DNA of 64,000 nt, from the NCBI RefSeq assembly GCF_030580915.1, contig NZ_JAUQTA010000002.1, forward strand, positions 649,035-713,034, in the 5' to 3' direction. Within the stretch, counting starts at the first letter, position 1. The number at the start of each line of letters is the position of its first letter. Under the pieces are notes generated by a model. That model did no database searches. It saw only the letters and a program-made list of their open reading frames with translations, and was not told the origin of the DNA. Shown here one piece after another: positions 24,607-32,399 of the stretch. The DNA is from Nocardioides jiangxiensis. Lineage in GTDB: Bacteria; Actinomycetota; Actinomycetes; Propionibacteriales; Nocardioidaceae. The translations under genes were made by a program, and so were the position numbers.

Positions 24607-25443
24607 ATGACGAAGAAGGTCGCACTGGTCACCGGCGGTTCGAGTGGCATCGGCGAGTCCGCCGTGGCCGAGCTCCTCGGCAAGGGCTTCACCGTGTACG
24701 CCGCCGCGCGCCGCACCGAGCGGATGGCGGGCCTGGCCGACAAGGGCGCCCACGTCGTCGCGCTCGACGTCACCGACGACGCCTCGATGCAGGCCTGCGT
24801 CCAGCGGATCCTCGACGAGCAGGGCCGCATCGACGTGCTGGTCAACAACGCCGGCTACGGCTCCTACGGCGCGGTCGAGGACGTGCCGATCGACGAGGCG
24901 CGCCGCCAGTTCGAGGTCAACGTCTTCGGCCTGGCCCGGCTCAGCCAGCTCGTCCTCCCCACGATGCGCGCGCAGCGGAGCGGCCGGATCATCAACATCT
25001 CCAGCATCGGCGCGCGCCTCTACGAGCCGTTCGGCGCCTGGTACCACGCGACGAAGTTCGCGGTGGAGGGCCTGAGCTTCTCCATGCGGCTCGAGGTCGC
25101 GCCGTTCGGCGTCTCGGTCTCGTGCGTCGCGCCGGCGGGCGTCGTCACGGAGTGGAACACCATCTCCCGCGACTCGCTCCTGGAGACCTCCGGCTCGACC
25201 GCCTACGGCCCGTGGGCGAAGCGTGCGTTCAAGGTGCTCGAGACCGCCGACGGTCCGGCTCTGTCCTGCACGCCCGACGTGGTGGGCCGCAAGATCGCCA
25301 AGGTAGCGACGGCGAAGCGGCCGAAGGCGGTCTACCCGGTCGGCAAGGGCGCTCACGTGATCCGCGGCTCGTTCGACGTGGTGCCCAAGGGCGTCACGGA
25401 CCTGATGCTCGGCCAGGTCTACGGCACCGGCCGGAAGGCCTGA
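24607..25443 (+). CDS. Short-chain dehydrogenase/reductase
   Basis: This 278-residue classical SDR has TGGSSGIG at residues 9-16, NNAGYG at about 83, INISSIG with the catalytic Ser, and YHATK as the Tyr-x-x-x-Lys motif. AARRTERM after beta2 favours NADPH. The C-terminal extension (VVGRKIAKVATAKRPKAVYPVG) resembles SDRs of the oxidoreductase YbbO/retinol dehydrogenase-like group. The substrate is unknown. It converges on def with a 16-base gap. Confidence 0.85.
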   Translation: MTKKVALVTGGSSGIGESAVAELLGKGFTVYAAARRTERMAGLADKGAHVVALDVTDDASMQACVQRILDEQGRIDVLVNNAGYGSYGAVEDVPIDEARRQFEVNVFGLARLSQLVLPTMRAQRSGRIINISSIGARLYEPFGAWYHATKFAVEGLSFSMRLEVAPFGVSVSCVAPAGVVTEWNTISRDSLLETSGSTAYGPWAKRAFKVLETADGPALSCTPDVVGRKIAKVATAKRPKAVYPVGKGAHVIRGSFDVVPKGVTDLMLGQVYGTGRKA

Positions 25444-25459
25444 GCGGACAGCTGGCCGG

Positions 25460-26059
25460 TCAGGCCAGGTTGGCGGGCCACGTGAGGGGGAACTCCTCGA
25501 TCGCCTGCTCCATCTGCTTGCGCAGCTTCTTCTGCGCGCCGAAGGCGAGACGGTCGCCGAAGACCATGCCCTCGAGGTGGTCGGTCTCGTGCTGCAGGCA
25601 GCGGGCGAGGAGGCCGTCGCCCTCGAAGTGCACCGGCTCGCCGTCGAGGCCGAACCCGTCGACGGCCGCGTAGCCCGGACGGCTGCACGGCACGAAGGCG
25701 CCCGGGTAGGACAGGCAGCCCTCGTCTCCCTTGTCGAGCTTGCGGCTCTTCCCCTCCGGCAGGGTGACGACCGGGTTGCAGACGACGCCGACGGTGTGCT
25801 GGCCCGAGGCGTCGGGGCAGTCGAAGACGAAGACGGCGAGGTCCTCGCCGATCTGGTTGGCGGCCAGGCCCACGCCCTCGGCGGCGTACATCGTGGCGAC
25901 CATGTCGGCCGCGAGCGCCCGCAGGCTCTCGTCGTACGCCGTCACCCGCCGCAGCGCGCGGTGCATGACGGGCTCGCCCCAGCGGGTGATCGGACGGACC
26001 GTGCCGCCGGTGGGCAGCGGGCCGTGGGGCGCGAGGGGTGCAGGGGAGTCGCTCGTCAT
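25460..26059 (-). CDS. def: Peptide deformylase
   Basis: Removes the formyl group from nascent polypeptides. This 199-residue protein has all three PDF motifs: GVGLAANQIG, EGCLSYPG and QHETDHLEG, with the Cys and two His as metal ligands. The N-terminal ~20 Pro/Gly-rich residues before TRWGEPVMHRAL may be a small extension; the ATG at 26059 is used. It is divergent from the acyl-CoA dehydrogenase operon, whose palindromic control site lies 41 bases upstream. Confidence 0.95.
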   Translation of the reverse strand: MTSDSPAPLAPHGPLPTGGTVRPITRWGEPVMHRALRRVTAYDESLRALAADMVATMYAAEGVGLAANQIGEDLAVFVFDCPDASGQHTVGVVCNPVVTLPEGKSRKLDKGDEGCLSYPGAFVPCSRPGYAAVDGFGLDGEPVHFEGDGLLARCLQHETDHLEGMVFGDRLAFGAQKKLRKQMEQAIEEFPLTWPANLA

Positions 26060-26100
26060 GGACGAAATCCTAGTGTGCTGCGCGTCTCTGTAGCGCAATG

Positions 26101-26119
26101 TGTAACTCGCAGTTACAGT
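26101..26119 (+). promoter_or_regulatory. Perfect palindromic operator overlapping a leaderless promoter
   Basis: TGTAACT-CGC-AGTTACA (26101-26117) is a perfect 7-bp inverted repeat with a 3-base spacer. TACAGT (26114-26119) overlaps its right arm and ends six bases before the ATG at 26126, so it can act as the -10 box of a leaderless mRNA. A dimeric repressor, for example TetR-type, would block transcription directly. Confidence 0.6.
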
Positions 26120-26125
26120 TGCCGC

Positions 26126-27493
26126 ATGTCCCAGAACCCTGTCACCCGGGCCGGCGGCAAGTTCGGCCTGTCCAGCAAGGAGAAGCGAGACCCCATGGGC
26201 ATCGCGATCCTCGCCCTGAACAAGCTCGGCCAGAGCCCCCTCCTCGACAAGCTCAAGATGCGCAAGCAGGCGGAGGAGATCGTCTTCCAGAGCACGCGCG
26301 GTGGCTTCAAGGTCGCGGCCGCTGCCAGCCGCACCTTCGCCCCCAAGGGCAAGAAGGGCGCGCCCGGCACGGCGACCCCGAAGGCGAAGTCGACCGGTCT
26401 GTTCGACCTGACCCCGACCGAGGACGAGCAGATGCTCGTCGACGTCGTGTCGGAGTTCGCCGCCGAGGCCGTCCGCCCCGCCGCTGCCGACGCCAACGAG
26501 GCGGCCGAGACGCCCGCCGACGTGCTCGCCGCGACCCTGGAGATCGGCCTCCCGATCCTCGGCGTCTCCGCAGAGCTCGGCGGAATCGCCGAGGAGCGGT
26601 CGGCGGTCGCCGGCACGCTCGTCCACGAAGCCCTGTCCAAGGGCGACATGGGCATCGCCGTCGCCGCCCTCGCACCCGGTGCGGTCGCCACCGCCATCTC
26701 GCTGTGGGGCACCGACCAGCAGCAGCAGACCTACCTCCCGGCGTTCACCGAGGGAGCGGACGTCCCGGCGGCCGCCCTCGCGCTCAACGAGCAGGCCGTC
26801 CTCTTCGACGTCTTCAAGCCGTCGACCACCGCCGTCCGCCAGGGCGACAAGCTGGTCCTCAACGGTGTGAAGTCCTTCGTGCCGCGCGGCAAGGACGCCG
26901 AGCTCTTCATCATCGGCGCGCAGCTCGACGGCAAGAACGTCCTCGTCCTGGTCGAGGCCGGCACCGACGGCCTCCGCATCGAGGCCGACCCGGCGATGGG
27001 CCTCAAGGCCGCCAGCCTCACCAAGGTCCACCTCAAGGACGTCACCGTCGACGCCGGCGCCATCCTCGGCGCGACCGACGGCTCGACGTACACCGAGGCC
27101 GTGCGCTACTCGCGCCTGGCCTGGTGTGCGCTCGCCCTCGGCACCGGCCAGGCCGTGCTCGACTACGTCGTGCCCTACGTCAAGACGCGCGAGGCGTTCG
27201 GTGAGCCGATCGCCCACCGTCAGGCCGTCGCGTTCATGGTCGCCAACATCGCGATCGAGCTCCAGGCCATGCGCCTGGTCACCTACAAGGCCGCGTCCCG
27301 CGTCGCCCGCGGCGTCGACGCGACCCGCGAGATCGCCCTCGCCCGCAAGATCTGCGCCGACAAGGGCATGCAGATCGGTCTCGACGGCGTGCAGCTGCTC
27401 GGTGGCCACGGCTTCACCAAGGAGCACCCGGTCGAGCGGTGGTACCGCGACCTGCGTGCCATCGGCATCCTGGAAGGAGGCGTCCTCGTCTGA
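26126..27493 (+). CDS. Acyl-CoA dehydrogenase-like protein, subunit A of a pair
   Basis: This 455-residue protein has the acyl-CoA dehydrogenase core from LTPTEDEQMLVDVVSEFAAEAV through GVQLLGGHGFTKEHPVERWYRDLRAIGILEGG. It carries a ~90-residue N-terminal extension with a basic KGKKG linker, and it ends at LEGGVLV, just after the position of the usual catalytic Glu, so the normal C-terminal helix is absent. Together with the next gene (29 bases downstream) this suggests a heteromeric enzyme, as in actinobacterial FadE pairs. It acts in fatty-acid or steroid side-chain oxidation; the substrate is unknown. Confidence 0.85.
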   Translation: MSQNPVTRAGGKFGLSSKEKRDPMGIAILALNKLGQSPLLDKLKMRKQAEEIVFQSTRGGFKVAAAASRTFAPKGKKGAPGTATPKAKSTGLFDLTPTEDEQMLVDVVSEFAAEAVRPAAADANEAAETPADVLAATLEIGLPILGVSAELGGIAEERSAVAGTLVHEALSKGDMGIAVAALAPGAVATAISLWGTDQQQQTYLPAFTEGADVPAAALALNEQAVLFDVFKPSTTAVRQGDKLVLNGVKSFVPRGKDAELFIIGAQLDGKNVLVLVEAGTDGLRIEADPAMGLKAASLTKVHLKDVTVDAGAILGATDGSTYTEAVRYSRLAWCALALGTGQAVLDYVVPYVKTREAFGEPIAHRQAVAFMVANIAIELQAMRLVTYKAASRVARGVDATREIALARKICADKGMQIGLDGVQLLGGHGFTKEHPVERWYRDLRAIGILEGGVLV

Positions 27494-27522
27494 GCCCCGG
27501 CTCAGCACGAAGGCACACAGCC

Positions 27523-28731
27523 ATGATCTATCTCGAGACTCCCAAGAAGCACCGCGCGCTGATCGACCAGGTCCACCAGGTCGCGATGAACATGCTGCGC
27601 CCGGTCTCCCGCAAGTACGACCTCGCCGAGCACGAGTACCCCAAGGAACTCGACATGCTCGCCGCGCTGGCGGACGGCCTCAACGAGTCGGGTACGTCGG
27701 AGGGTGCCGGCGCGACCGGCGTCCGCCGCAGCTCCGGCGACGACACGTCCAACAAGAACGGCTCCAACATGGCGTCGGCGCTCTCGGTCGCCGAGATGTG
27801 CTGGGGCGACACCGGCCTGACGCTCGCCATGCCGCGTCAGGGCCTGGGCAACTCCGCCATCGCCTCCGTCGCCACGGACGCGCAGCTGGAGAAGTTCAAG
27901 GGCACCTGGGCCTCCATGGCGATCACCGAGCCGTCGTTCGGCTCGGACTCGTCCGCGATCACCACGACCGCGAAGAAGGACGGCGACGCCTACATCATCA
28001 ACGGCGAGAAGATCTTCGTGACCTCGGGCGAGCGGTCGGACTCGATCGTCGTCTGGGCGACGCTCGACAAGTCGCTGGGCAAGGCCGCGATCAAGTCCTT
28101 CGTCGTCACCAAGGACATGCCGGGCGTGAAGGTCGAGCGCCTCGAGCACAAGCTCGGCATCCGTGCCTCCGACACGGCGGTCATCACGTTCACCGACGTC
28201 CGGGTCCCGGCGGAGAACCTCCTCGGTTCGCCGGAGATCAACGTCCAGGAGGGCTTCGCCGGTGCGATGGCCACCTTCGACAACACCCGTCCGCTCGTGG
28301 CCGCCATGGCCGTCGGCTGCGCGCGTGCGTCGCTGGACCTGACCCGCGACCTGCTCGAGCAGGCCGGCATCGAGATCGACTACGACAAGCCGGCGCAGCT
28401 CCAGTCCGCCGCCGCGGCGAAGTTCCTCCAGCTCGAGGCCGACTGGGAGGCAGCCCAGCTGCTCACGCTGCAGGCCGCCTGGATGGCGGACAACAAGAAG
28501 CCGAACTCGCTCGAGGCCTCGATGTCGAAGGCCAAGGCCGGTCGTGTCGGCTCCGACGTCACCCTGTCGTGCGTCGAGCTCTGCGCGGGCGTCGGCTACT
28601 CGGAGTCCGAGCTGCTCGAGAAGTGGGCGCGTGACTCCAAGATCCTCGACATCTTCGAGGGCACGCAGCAGATCCAGCAGCTCATCGTGGCGCGCCGGGT
28701 GCTCGGTCTCTCGAGTGCGGAGCTCAAGTGA
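27523..28731 (+). CDS. Acyl-CoA dehydrogenase, subunit B of a pair
   Basis: This 402-residue FAD enzyme begins MIYLETPKKHRAL. It has the FAD-binding AITEPSFGSDSSAITTTA, the acyl-CoA-region LGIRASDTAVITFTDVRVPAENLL, and the C-terminal ILDIFEGTQQIQQLIVARRVLG with the catalytic Glu in EGT, which the partner protein lacks in complete form. GAAGG lies near its ATG. It probably works with the upstream gene product in the cytoplasm, passing electrons to ETF. Confidence 0.9.
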   Translation: MIYLETPKKHRALIDQVHQVAMNMLRPVSRKYDLAEHEYPKELDMLAALADGLNESGTSEGAGATGVRRSSGDDTSNKNGSNMASALSVAEMCWGDTGLTLAMPRQGLGNSAIASVATDAQLEKFKGTWASMAITEPSFGSDSSAITTTAKKDGDAYIINGEKIFVTSGERSDSIVVWATLDKSLGKAAIKSFVVTKDMPGVKVERLEHKLGIRASDTAVITFTDVRVPAENLLGSPEINVQEGFAGAMATFDNTRPLVAAMAVGCARASLDLTRDLLEQAGIEIDYDKPAQLQSAAAAKFLQLEADWEAAQLLTLQAAWMADNKKPNSLEASMSKAKAGRVGSDVTLSCVELCAGVGYSESELLEKWARDSKILDIFEGTQQIQQLIVARRVLGLSSAELK

Positions 28732-28768
28732 CCCACGCCCTCGCGTGATCCTGCGCTGCGCGGTCAGG

Positions 28769-28798
28769 CCGGCCCGTTCCCTCCGGGGAGCGGGCCGG
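28769..28798. terminator. Terminator after the acyl-CoA dehydrogenase operon
   Basis: CCGGCCCG and CGGGCCGG form an 8-bp stem, with inner pairing of TTCCC with GGGGA. It lies between the convergent ends at 28731 and 28829. Confidence 0.55.
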
Positions 28799-28828
28799 TC
28801 CTGCTTTCCGGGCCGCCTCGGGACGTGG

Positions 28829-29938
28829 TCAGGCGCGGAGGAAGCGGGGCTCGCGCCAGTGCCGGCTCGCGTACGCAGCCGCCACCGCCGCCATCGACGG
28901 CTGCACCAGGTCCTCCGGCACCAGCGCGATCGCCGAGCCGCCGAACCCGCCGCCGGTCATCCGGGCGCCGAGCGCGCCGTGGTCGAGGGCAGCCTGCACA
29001 GCGACGTCGAGCTGGTCGCAGGAGACGGCGAAGTCGTCGCGCAGTGACTCGTGGCTCGACGTCATCAGGGCGCCGACCTCTGCCCAGTCGCCGGCTGCGA
29101 CGGCCTGGACGAGTTCCTCCACGCGCCGGTTCTCGGTGACGACGTGGCGGGCCAGGGGGAGCCACGCGTCGGGAACGGCGGCGAGGGCGGGCTCCTCGAC
29201 CTGGCGCAGCGAGGGCACCCCGAGGGCTGCCGCGGCCTCGTCGCACGCGGAGCGCCGGGCGGCGTACTGGCCGTCGGCCAGGGCGTGCGGCGCGCAGGTG
29301 TCGATGACGAGGAGGGCGAGCCCCGGGGGCGCCCAGGTCACCGGCGTCCGCGTGCCGTCGGCGAAGTCGAGGAGGAGCGCCTCACCAGGCGTCGCGAAGA
29401 GGGCCACCGTCTGGTCCATCCCACCGGTCGGCGCGCCGGCGCGCTCGTGTTCCGCACGGATGGTGGCACGCAGCATCACCTCGGGGTCGATCGGTCCGAC
29501 CAGGGCCCCGATCGCCATCGCCACCGAGCAGGAGAGGGCTGCGGAGGAGGAGAGCCCGGCGCCCACGGGCACGGACGAGGCGATCGCCATGTCGATGCCC
29601 GGCACGTCGATGCCCTCCTCGCGCAGTGCCCACACCACGCCCGCGGAGTACGCCGCCCAGCCGGTCGCGGTGGCCGGATCGCCGGTGTAGGTGCCGGTGG
29701 CGAGGGTGCTCACTGCCCGCACCTGGTCGTCGGTGCGCGGAGCGACCACGGTGTACGTCGCGTGGGGGAGGGCGAGCGGAAGGCAGAGGCCCTGGTTGTA
29801 GTCGGTGTGCTCGCCGACCAGGTTGACCCGGCCCGCCGCGCGTCCGGCCGCCATCGGAGAGGCACCGAGTGCGGACTGCAGCAGGTTGGCGGCGCGGCGG
29901 ACGTGTTCGGCCGCGGTGCCGGGGTCGATCAGGTGCAT
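28829..29938 (-). CDS. galK: Galactokinase
   Basis: Phosphorylates galactose at C1. This ~369-residue GHMP kinase (the frame is open to a further ATG at 29989) has GRVNLVGEHTDYN (galactose binding), PVGAGLSSSAAL (ATP loop) and MTGGGFGGSAIAL (motif 3). The ATG at 29938 begins the conserved part (MHLIDPG) and is preferred. A perfect palindrome ends two bases upstream of it. No galT or galE is adjacent, so galactose genes are dispersed. Confidence 0.93.
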   Translation of the reverse strand: MHLIDPGTAAEHVRRAANLLQSALGASPMAAGRAAGRVNLVGEHTDYNQGLCLPLALPHATYTVVAPRTDDQVRAVSTLATGTYTGDPATATGWAAYSAGVVWALREEGIDVPGIDMAIASSVPVGAGLSSSAALSCSVAMAIGALVGPIDPEVMLRATIRAEHERAGAPTGGMDQTVALFATPGEALLLDFADGTRTPVTWAPPGLALLVIDTCAPHALADGQYAARRSACDEAAAALGVPSLRQVEEPALAAVPDAWLPLARHVVTENRRVEELVQAVAAGDWAEVGALMTSSHESLRDDFAVSCDQLDVAVQAALDHGALGARMTGGGFGGSAIALVPEDLVQPSMAAVAAAYASRHWREPRFLRA

Positions 29939-29939
29939 G

Positions 29940-29956
29940 TCTGCCACCTTGGCAGA
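29940..29956 (-). promoter_or_regulatory. Perfect palindrome at the galK start
   Basis: TCTGCCA-CCT-TGGCAGA is a perfect 7-bp inverted repeat immediately before the ATG of galK. On the minus strand CAAGGT within it lies seven bases before the ATG, where a -10 box would be, so a repressor here would cover the promoter. Mechanism is inferred. Confidence 0.5.
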
Positions 29957-29977
29957 AAGGAGCGGCGGAAACGCGGA

Positions 29978-30009
29978 GCGGCCCGTCACCGTTTCGGGTG
30001 ACGGGCCGC
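29978..30009 (-). terminator. Strong hairpin terminator after the lipoprotein gene
   Basis: GCGGCCCGTCACC-GTTTCG-GGTGACGGGCCGC has a perfect 13-bp stem, 18 bases beyond the stop at 30027. It isolates the lipoprotein gene from galK. Confidence 0.7.
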
Positions 30010-30026
30010 ACGCTCGACCGGTCGGG

Positions 30027-30638
30027 TCAGCAGGTGTGGGTGCCCTTGCGGTTGGCGACGACCTTGCCGTCCTTCACGATCAGGGTGCGAGCCTTCTTGC
30101 CCTTCGGGCCGACGCACGCGTTGACCGTCCCGCCCTCGGACGAGACGACGTCCACGGAGAACTTCGGGGTCTGGCCGGCGAACCGCGTGACGTAGCGGGT
30201 GGCGTTGCGCAGCCCGCGCCCGGCGGCGACTGCCTGCAGGTCCGTGAGGTCCTCGCCCGAGTTGGCGGCTGCCTCCTGGCGGGCGCCGAAGTAGTCGGCG
30301 ACGGTCAGCGAGTCGGCGTCCTCGACGAGCTCTCCCTTGGTGCCGAGGCCGACGGTGTCGACGAACTCGAGCTTCTTCTGCTGCTCCGGCGACAGCTTGC
30401 CCTTGATGTCCTCGAACAGGGAGTTGCCCAGCTCGCCGGCCTTGCCCTTGGCCTGGTCCGCGGCCTTGGAAGCGGCGTCCTTGGCGGCGTCGACGCCCTT
30501 CGAGGCGACCGAGGAGGCAGCGTCGGAGGCCTTGGCCTTGGCCTGGTCGGCGGCGTCCTTCACGGCGTCGCCACAGGCGGCGAGCGAGCCCGCGAGGGCG
30601 ACGGTGGCGACGGCAGCCGCGATGCGCTTGGTCTGCAT
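30027..30638 (-). CDS. Putative lipoprotein with Ala/Lys-rich helical region
   Basis: This 203-residue protein has a lipoprotein signal (MQTKRIAAAVATVALAGSLAACG, lipobox LAAC). Residues ~28-75 are an amphipathic, LEA-like repeat of K-A-x-D-A-A units (DAASKAADQAKGKAG), and the C-terminal ~100 residues are a globular domain with VNACVGPKGKKARTLIVKDGKVV. It should be anchored outside the membrane. No family is assigned. It has its own terminator. Confidence 0.65.
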   Translation of the reverse strand: MQTKRIAAAVATVALAGSLAACGDAVKDAADQAKAKASDAASSVASKGVDAAKDAASKAADQAKGKAGELGNSLFEDIKGKLSPEQQKKLEFVDTVGLGTKGELVEDADSLTVADYFGARQEAAANSGEDLTDLQAVAAGRGLRNATRYVTRFAGQTPKFSVDVVSSEGGTVNACVGPKGKKARTLIVKDGKVVANRKGTHTC

Positions 30639-30699
30639 GGTGTGTCCTTCCGGTTGGTTGTCCCCGAGAGGGGAAGGGTGAGAGGGACGCTGCCACGGA

Positions 30700-30705
30700 T
30701 AGCGT
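30700..30705 (+). promoter_or_regulatory. -10 box TAGCGT for a leaderless mRNA
   Basis: TAGCGT ends six bases before the GTG at 30712. No ribosome site is visible. Confidence 0.45.
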
Positions 30706-30711
30706 GTACCC

Positions 30712-31305
30712 GTGCATCCCGTCTCAGATACTCAGACTCTCCAGGTCCTGCCTGCTGACGCGATCCCGGTCGTGGTCTCCGCCACACGTGCGGAGGCAGC
30801 GCATGTCCCGAGCGGGGTCGAGATCGTCGTGACGGGCCTGGGCAAGACCGCCGCGGCGACCGCCACGGCCCGGGCACTGGCGCGGCGGGAGCTCGGGCGC
30901 GTGGTGCTCCTCAACATCGGCACCGCGGGCGCCCTGCGGGACGGAGTCGTGGGCCTGCACGAGCCGGGCGTCGTGATCAACCACGACATCAACGCCGACG
31001 CGATCCGGGCCCTCGGCTACGACCCGCAGGAGCGTCTCGTGCTCGACGCGTCGCGCCCCGCGGTGCTGGCCACCGGCGACGTCTTCGTGACCGATCCGCT
31101 CGTGCGTGACCGGCTCGCGCAGCAGGCGCACCTGGTCGACATGGAGGGCTACGCCGTGGCGTACGCGGCGGCGCAGTTCGGCGTACCGCTGCGGATGGCC
31201 AAGCACGTCTCCGACAACGCCGACGAGTCGGCCCACGACTGGCCGGCGATGGTCGAGCTCTCGGCCCGCGCGCTGGGCGCCTGGGTCAGCGCGGTCCTCG
31301 GCTGA
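30712..31305 (+). CDS. MTA/SAH-type nucleosidase-like phosphorylase-fold protein
   Basis: This 197-residue protein has the purine nucleoside phosphorylase (PNP/UDP) fold: VVSATRAEAAHV, VTGLGKTAAATATA, LNIGTAGAL, then VDMEGYAVAYAAAQFGVPLRMAKHVSDNADE, where MEGYA is the substrate-binding motif and the Asp in SDNAD the catalytic acid. It is shorter than the usual ~230 residues. Likely hydrolyses a nucleoside such as 5'-methylthioadenosine, unproven. GTG start, leaderless promoter. Confidence 0.8.
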   Translation: MHPVSDTQTLQVLPADAIPVVVSATRAEAAHVPSGVEIVVTGLGKTAAATATARALARRELGRVVLLNIGTAGALRDGVVGLHEPGVVINHDINADAIRALGYDPQERLVLDASRPAVLATGDVFVTDPLVRDRLAQQAHLVDMEGYAVAYAAAQFGVPLRMAKHVSDNADESAHDWPAMVELSARALGAWVSAVLG

Positions 31306-32088
31306 TCACCGACGCCTGCCGCGCTTGGCGGTCCCCTTCGCTCCACCCTTCGTGCTGCGTCGGGCACCTGCTCCGCCGCGCCCGGCCTGACCGGACGAAG
31401 CGTTCTTCTGCGCAGACGCCTTCTTCGCGGGCTGCTTCGGCCTGGCGGCCGCCTTCTTCTTCGGCGTGGGCGGCGTGGGGGTGCCCCGTGAGCTGTCGGC
31501 CGTGCGTCCCCGCACGATCCCGATGAAGGTATCGATGCGCGGGTCCTCGTCCTCGCGGCGCCAGGCGATGCCGACGGGATGCAGCGGACCGTCGGTGAGC
31601 TCGCGGGCCACCACGTCCTTGCGGTGGTGGAGGCGGGCGACGGACATCGGCAGGACGGCGACGCCGCCCGCGCCCGACGACACGACCTCGACCGCGTCCT
31701 TGGCAGACATGGAGGGGTAGGGGAGGCGCTCGACGGTCGCGACCTCGGCCCAGCCCGGGAGGTCGGCCGGATCGGTGACCAGCTGGTGCCCGGCGAGGTC
31801 GCCGATGGTGAGCTGCTCCTCGAGGCTGAGGTCGTCCTCGACGGAGAGGACGGCGACCGACACCTCCTCGTAGAGCGGGATCACGTGGAGCCCGTCGCGG
31901 TCGACGGGCAGCCGGACGAAGGAGATCGATGCGGTGCCGTCGGTGAGCACCGCGCGCTGCTGGCCCGTCGCGACCATGCGCAGCTCCAGCGGTGCGTCGG
32001 GGTAGCGCTCACGCCACCGCTTCGACCACTTGTCGGGGGAGACGCCGGCGACGAAGGCGACGGCGAGCGGTCCGATGGGCTCCTGCAT
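31306..32088 (-). CDS. LysR-type effector-binding domain without HTH, with a basic tail
   Basis: This 260-residue protein aligns with the periplasmic-binding-like effector domain of LysR regulators (residues ~8-200: PLAVAFVAGVSP, VATGQQRAVLTDGTASISFVRLP, VSVAVLSVEDDL, SSGAGGVAVLPMSVA). The usual N-terminal winged helix is missing. Instead the last ~60 residues are Lys/Ala/Pro/Arg-rich (PTPKKKAAARPKQPAKKA onward), like histone H1 tails, and could bind DNA without sequence specificity. A TAACCT box lies six bases before the ATG. Role unknown. Confidence 0.75.
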   Translation of the reverse strand: MQEPIGPLAVAFVAGVSPDKWSKRWRERYPDAPLELRMVATGQQRAVLTDGTASISFVRLPVDRDGLHVIPLYEEVSVAVLSVEDDLSLEEQLTIGDLAGHQLVTDPADLPGWAEVATVERLPYPSMSAKDAVEVVSSGAGGVAVLPMSVARLHHRKDVVARELTDGPLHPVGIAWRREDEDPRIDTFIGIVRGRTADSSRGTPTPPTPKKKAAARPKQPAKKASAQKNASSGQAGRGGAGARRSTKGGAKGTAKRGRRR

Positions 32089-32094
32089 GCGGTC

Positions 32095-32100
32095 AGGTTA
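32095..32100 (-). promoter_or_regulatory. -10 box TAACCT of the LysR-like gene
   Basis: TAACCT on the minus strand ends six bases before the ATG at 32088, implying a leaderless mRNA. Confidence 0.45.
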
Positions 32101-32155
32101 GTGGGGTGGCGGGCGCGGAAACGGACTCCGGACGCCGTGTGACGTGGGAGGCATG

Positions 32156-32176
32156 GGGCCGATGTGCATTCGGCCC
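32156..32176. repeat. Inverted repeat upstream of tRNA-Leu
   Basis: GGGCCGA-TGTGCAT-TCGGCCC is a perfect 7-bp inverted repeat in the divergent region between the LysR-like gene and the tRNA. It overlaps the possible -35 region of the tRNA, whose -10 may be TACGGT at 32189-32194. Confidence 0.4.
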
Positions 32177-32203
32177 GTGAGTACTGCTACGGTTTCACCA
32201 CTC

Positions 32204-32288
32204 GCGCGGGTGGCGGAATAGGCAGACGCGCTAGCTTGAGGTGCTAGTCCACGTATAGTGGGTGGGGGTTCAAGTCCCCCCTCGCGCA
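32204..32288 (+). tRNA. tRNA-Leu (GAG anticodon)
   Basis: A seven-base acceptor stem GCGCGGG pairs with CTCGCGC. The anticodon stem CTAGC/GCTAG encloses the loop TTGAGGT, giving anticodon GAG (reads CUC/CUU). There is a long class II variable arm and the T-loop GGTTCAAGTCC. The CCA end is not encoded. A terminator with a 13-bp stem begins nine bases after the last base, so it is a single-gene unit. Confidence 0.95.
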
Positions 32289-32296
32289 CGCGAGTC

Positions 32297-32331
32297 GAAG
32301 AAGGCCCGAGACATCGTTTCGGGCCTTCTTC
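32297..32331 (+). terminator. Terminator after tRNA-Leu
   Basis: GAAGAAGGCCCGA and TCGGGCCTTCTTC form a perfect 13-bp stem with a 9-base loop just after the tRNA gene. Confidence 0.85.
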
Positions 32332-32399
32332 ACATTTCGCGACGCCGGCCCGGCCGAACCGGCGACGTCGGCACGACCGGAGCCGTGGCGGTCCGGCCG

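Noticed and set aside
25460..27508. A 682-residue minus-strand frame joined to peptide deformylase
   Set aside because: Everything upstream of 26059 is antisense to the acyl-CoA dehydrogenase gene; the deformylase motifs all lie in the last 199 residues.
32156..32176. Inverted repeat as a tRNA-linked attachment site
   Set aside because: No integrase or repeat of the tRNA end was found within the window, so it is kept only as a plain inverted repeat.
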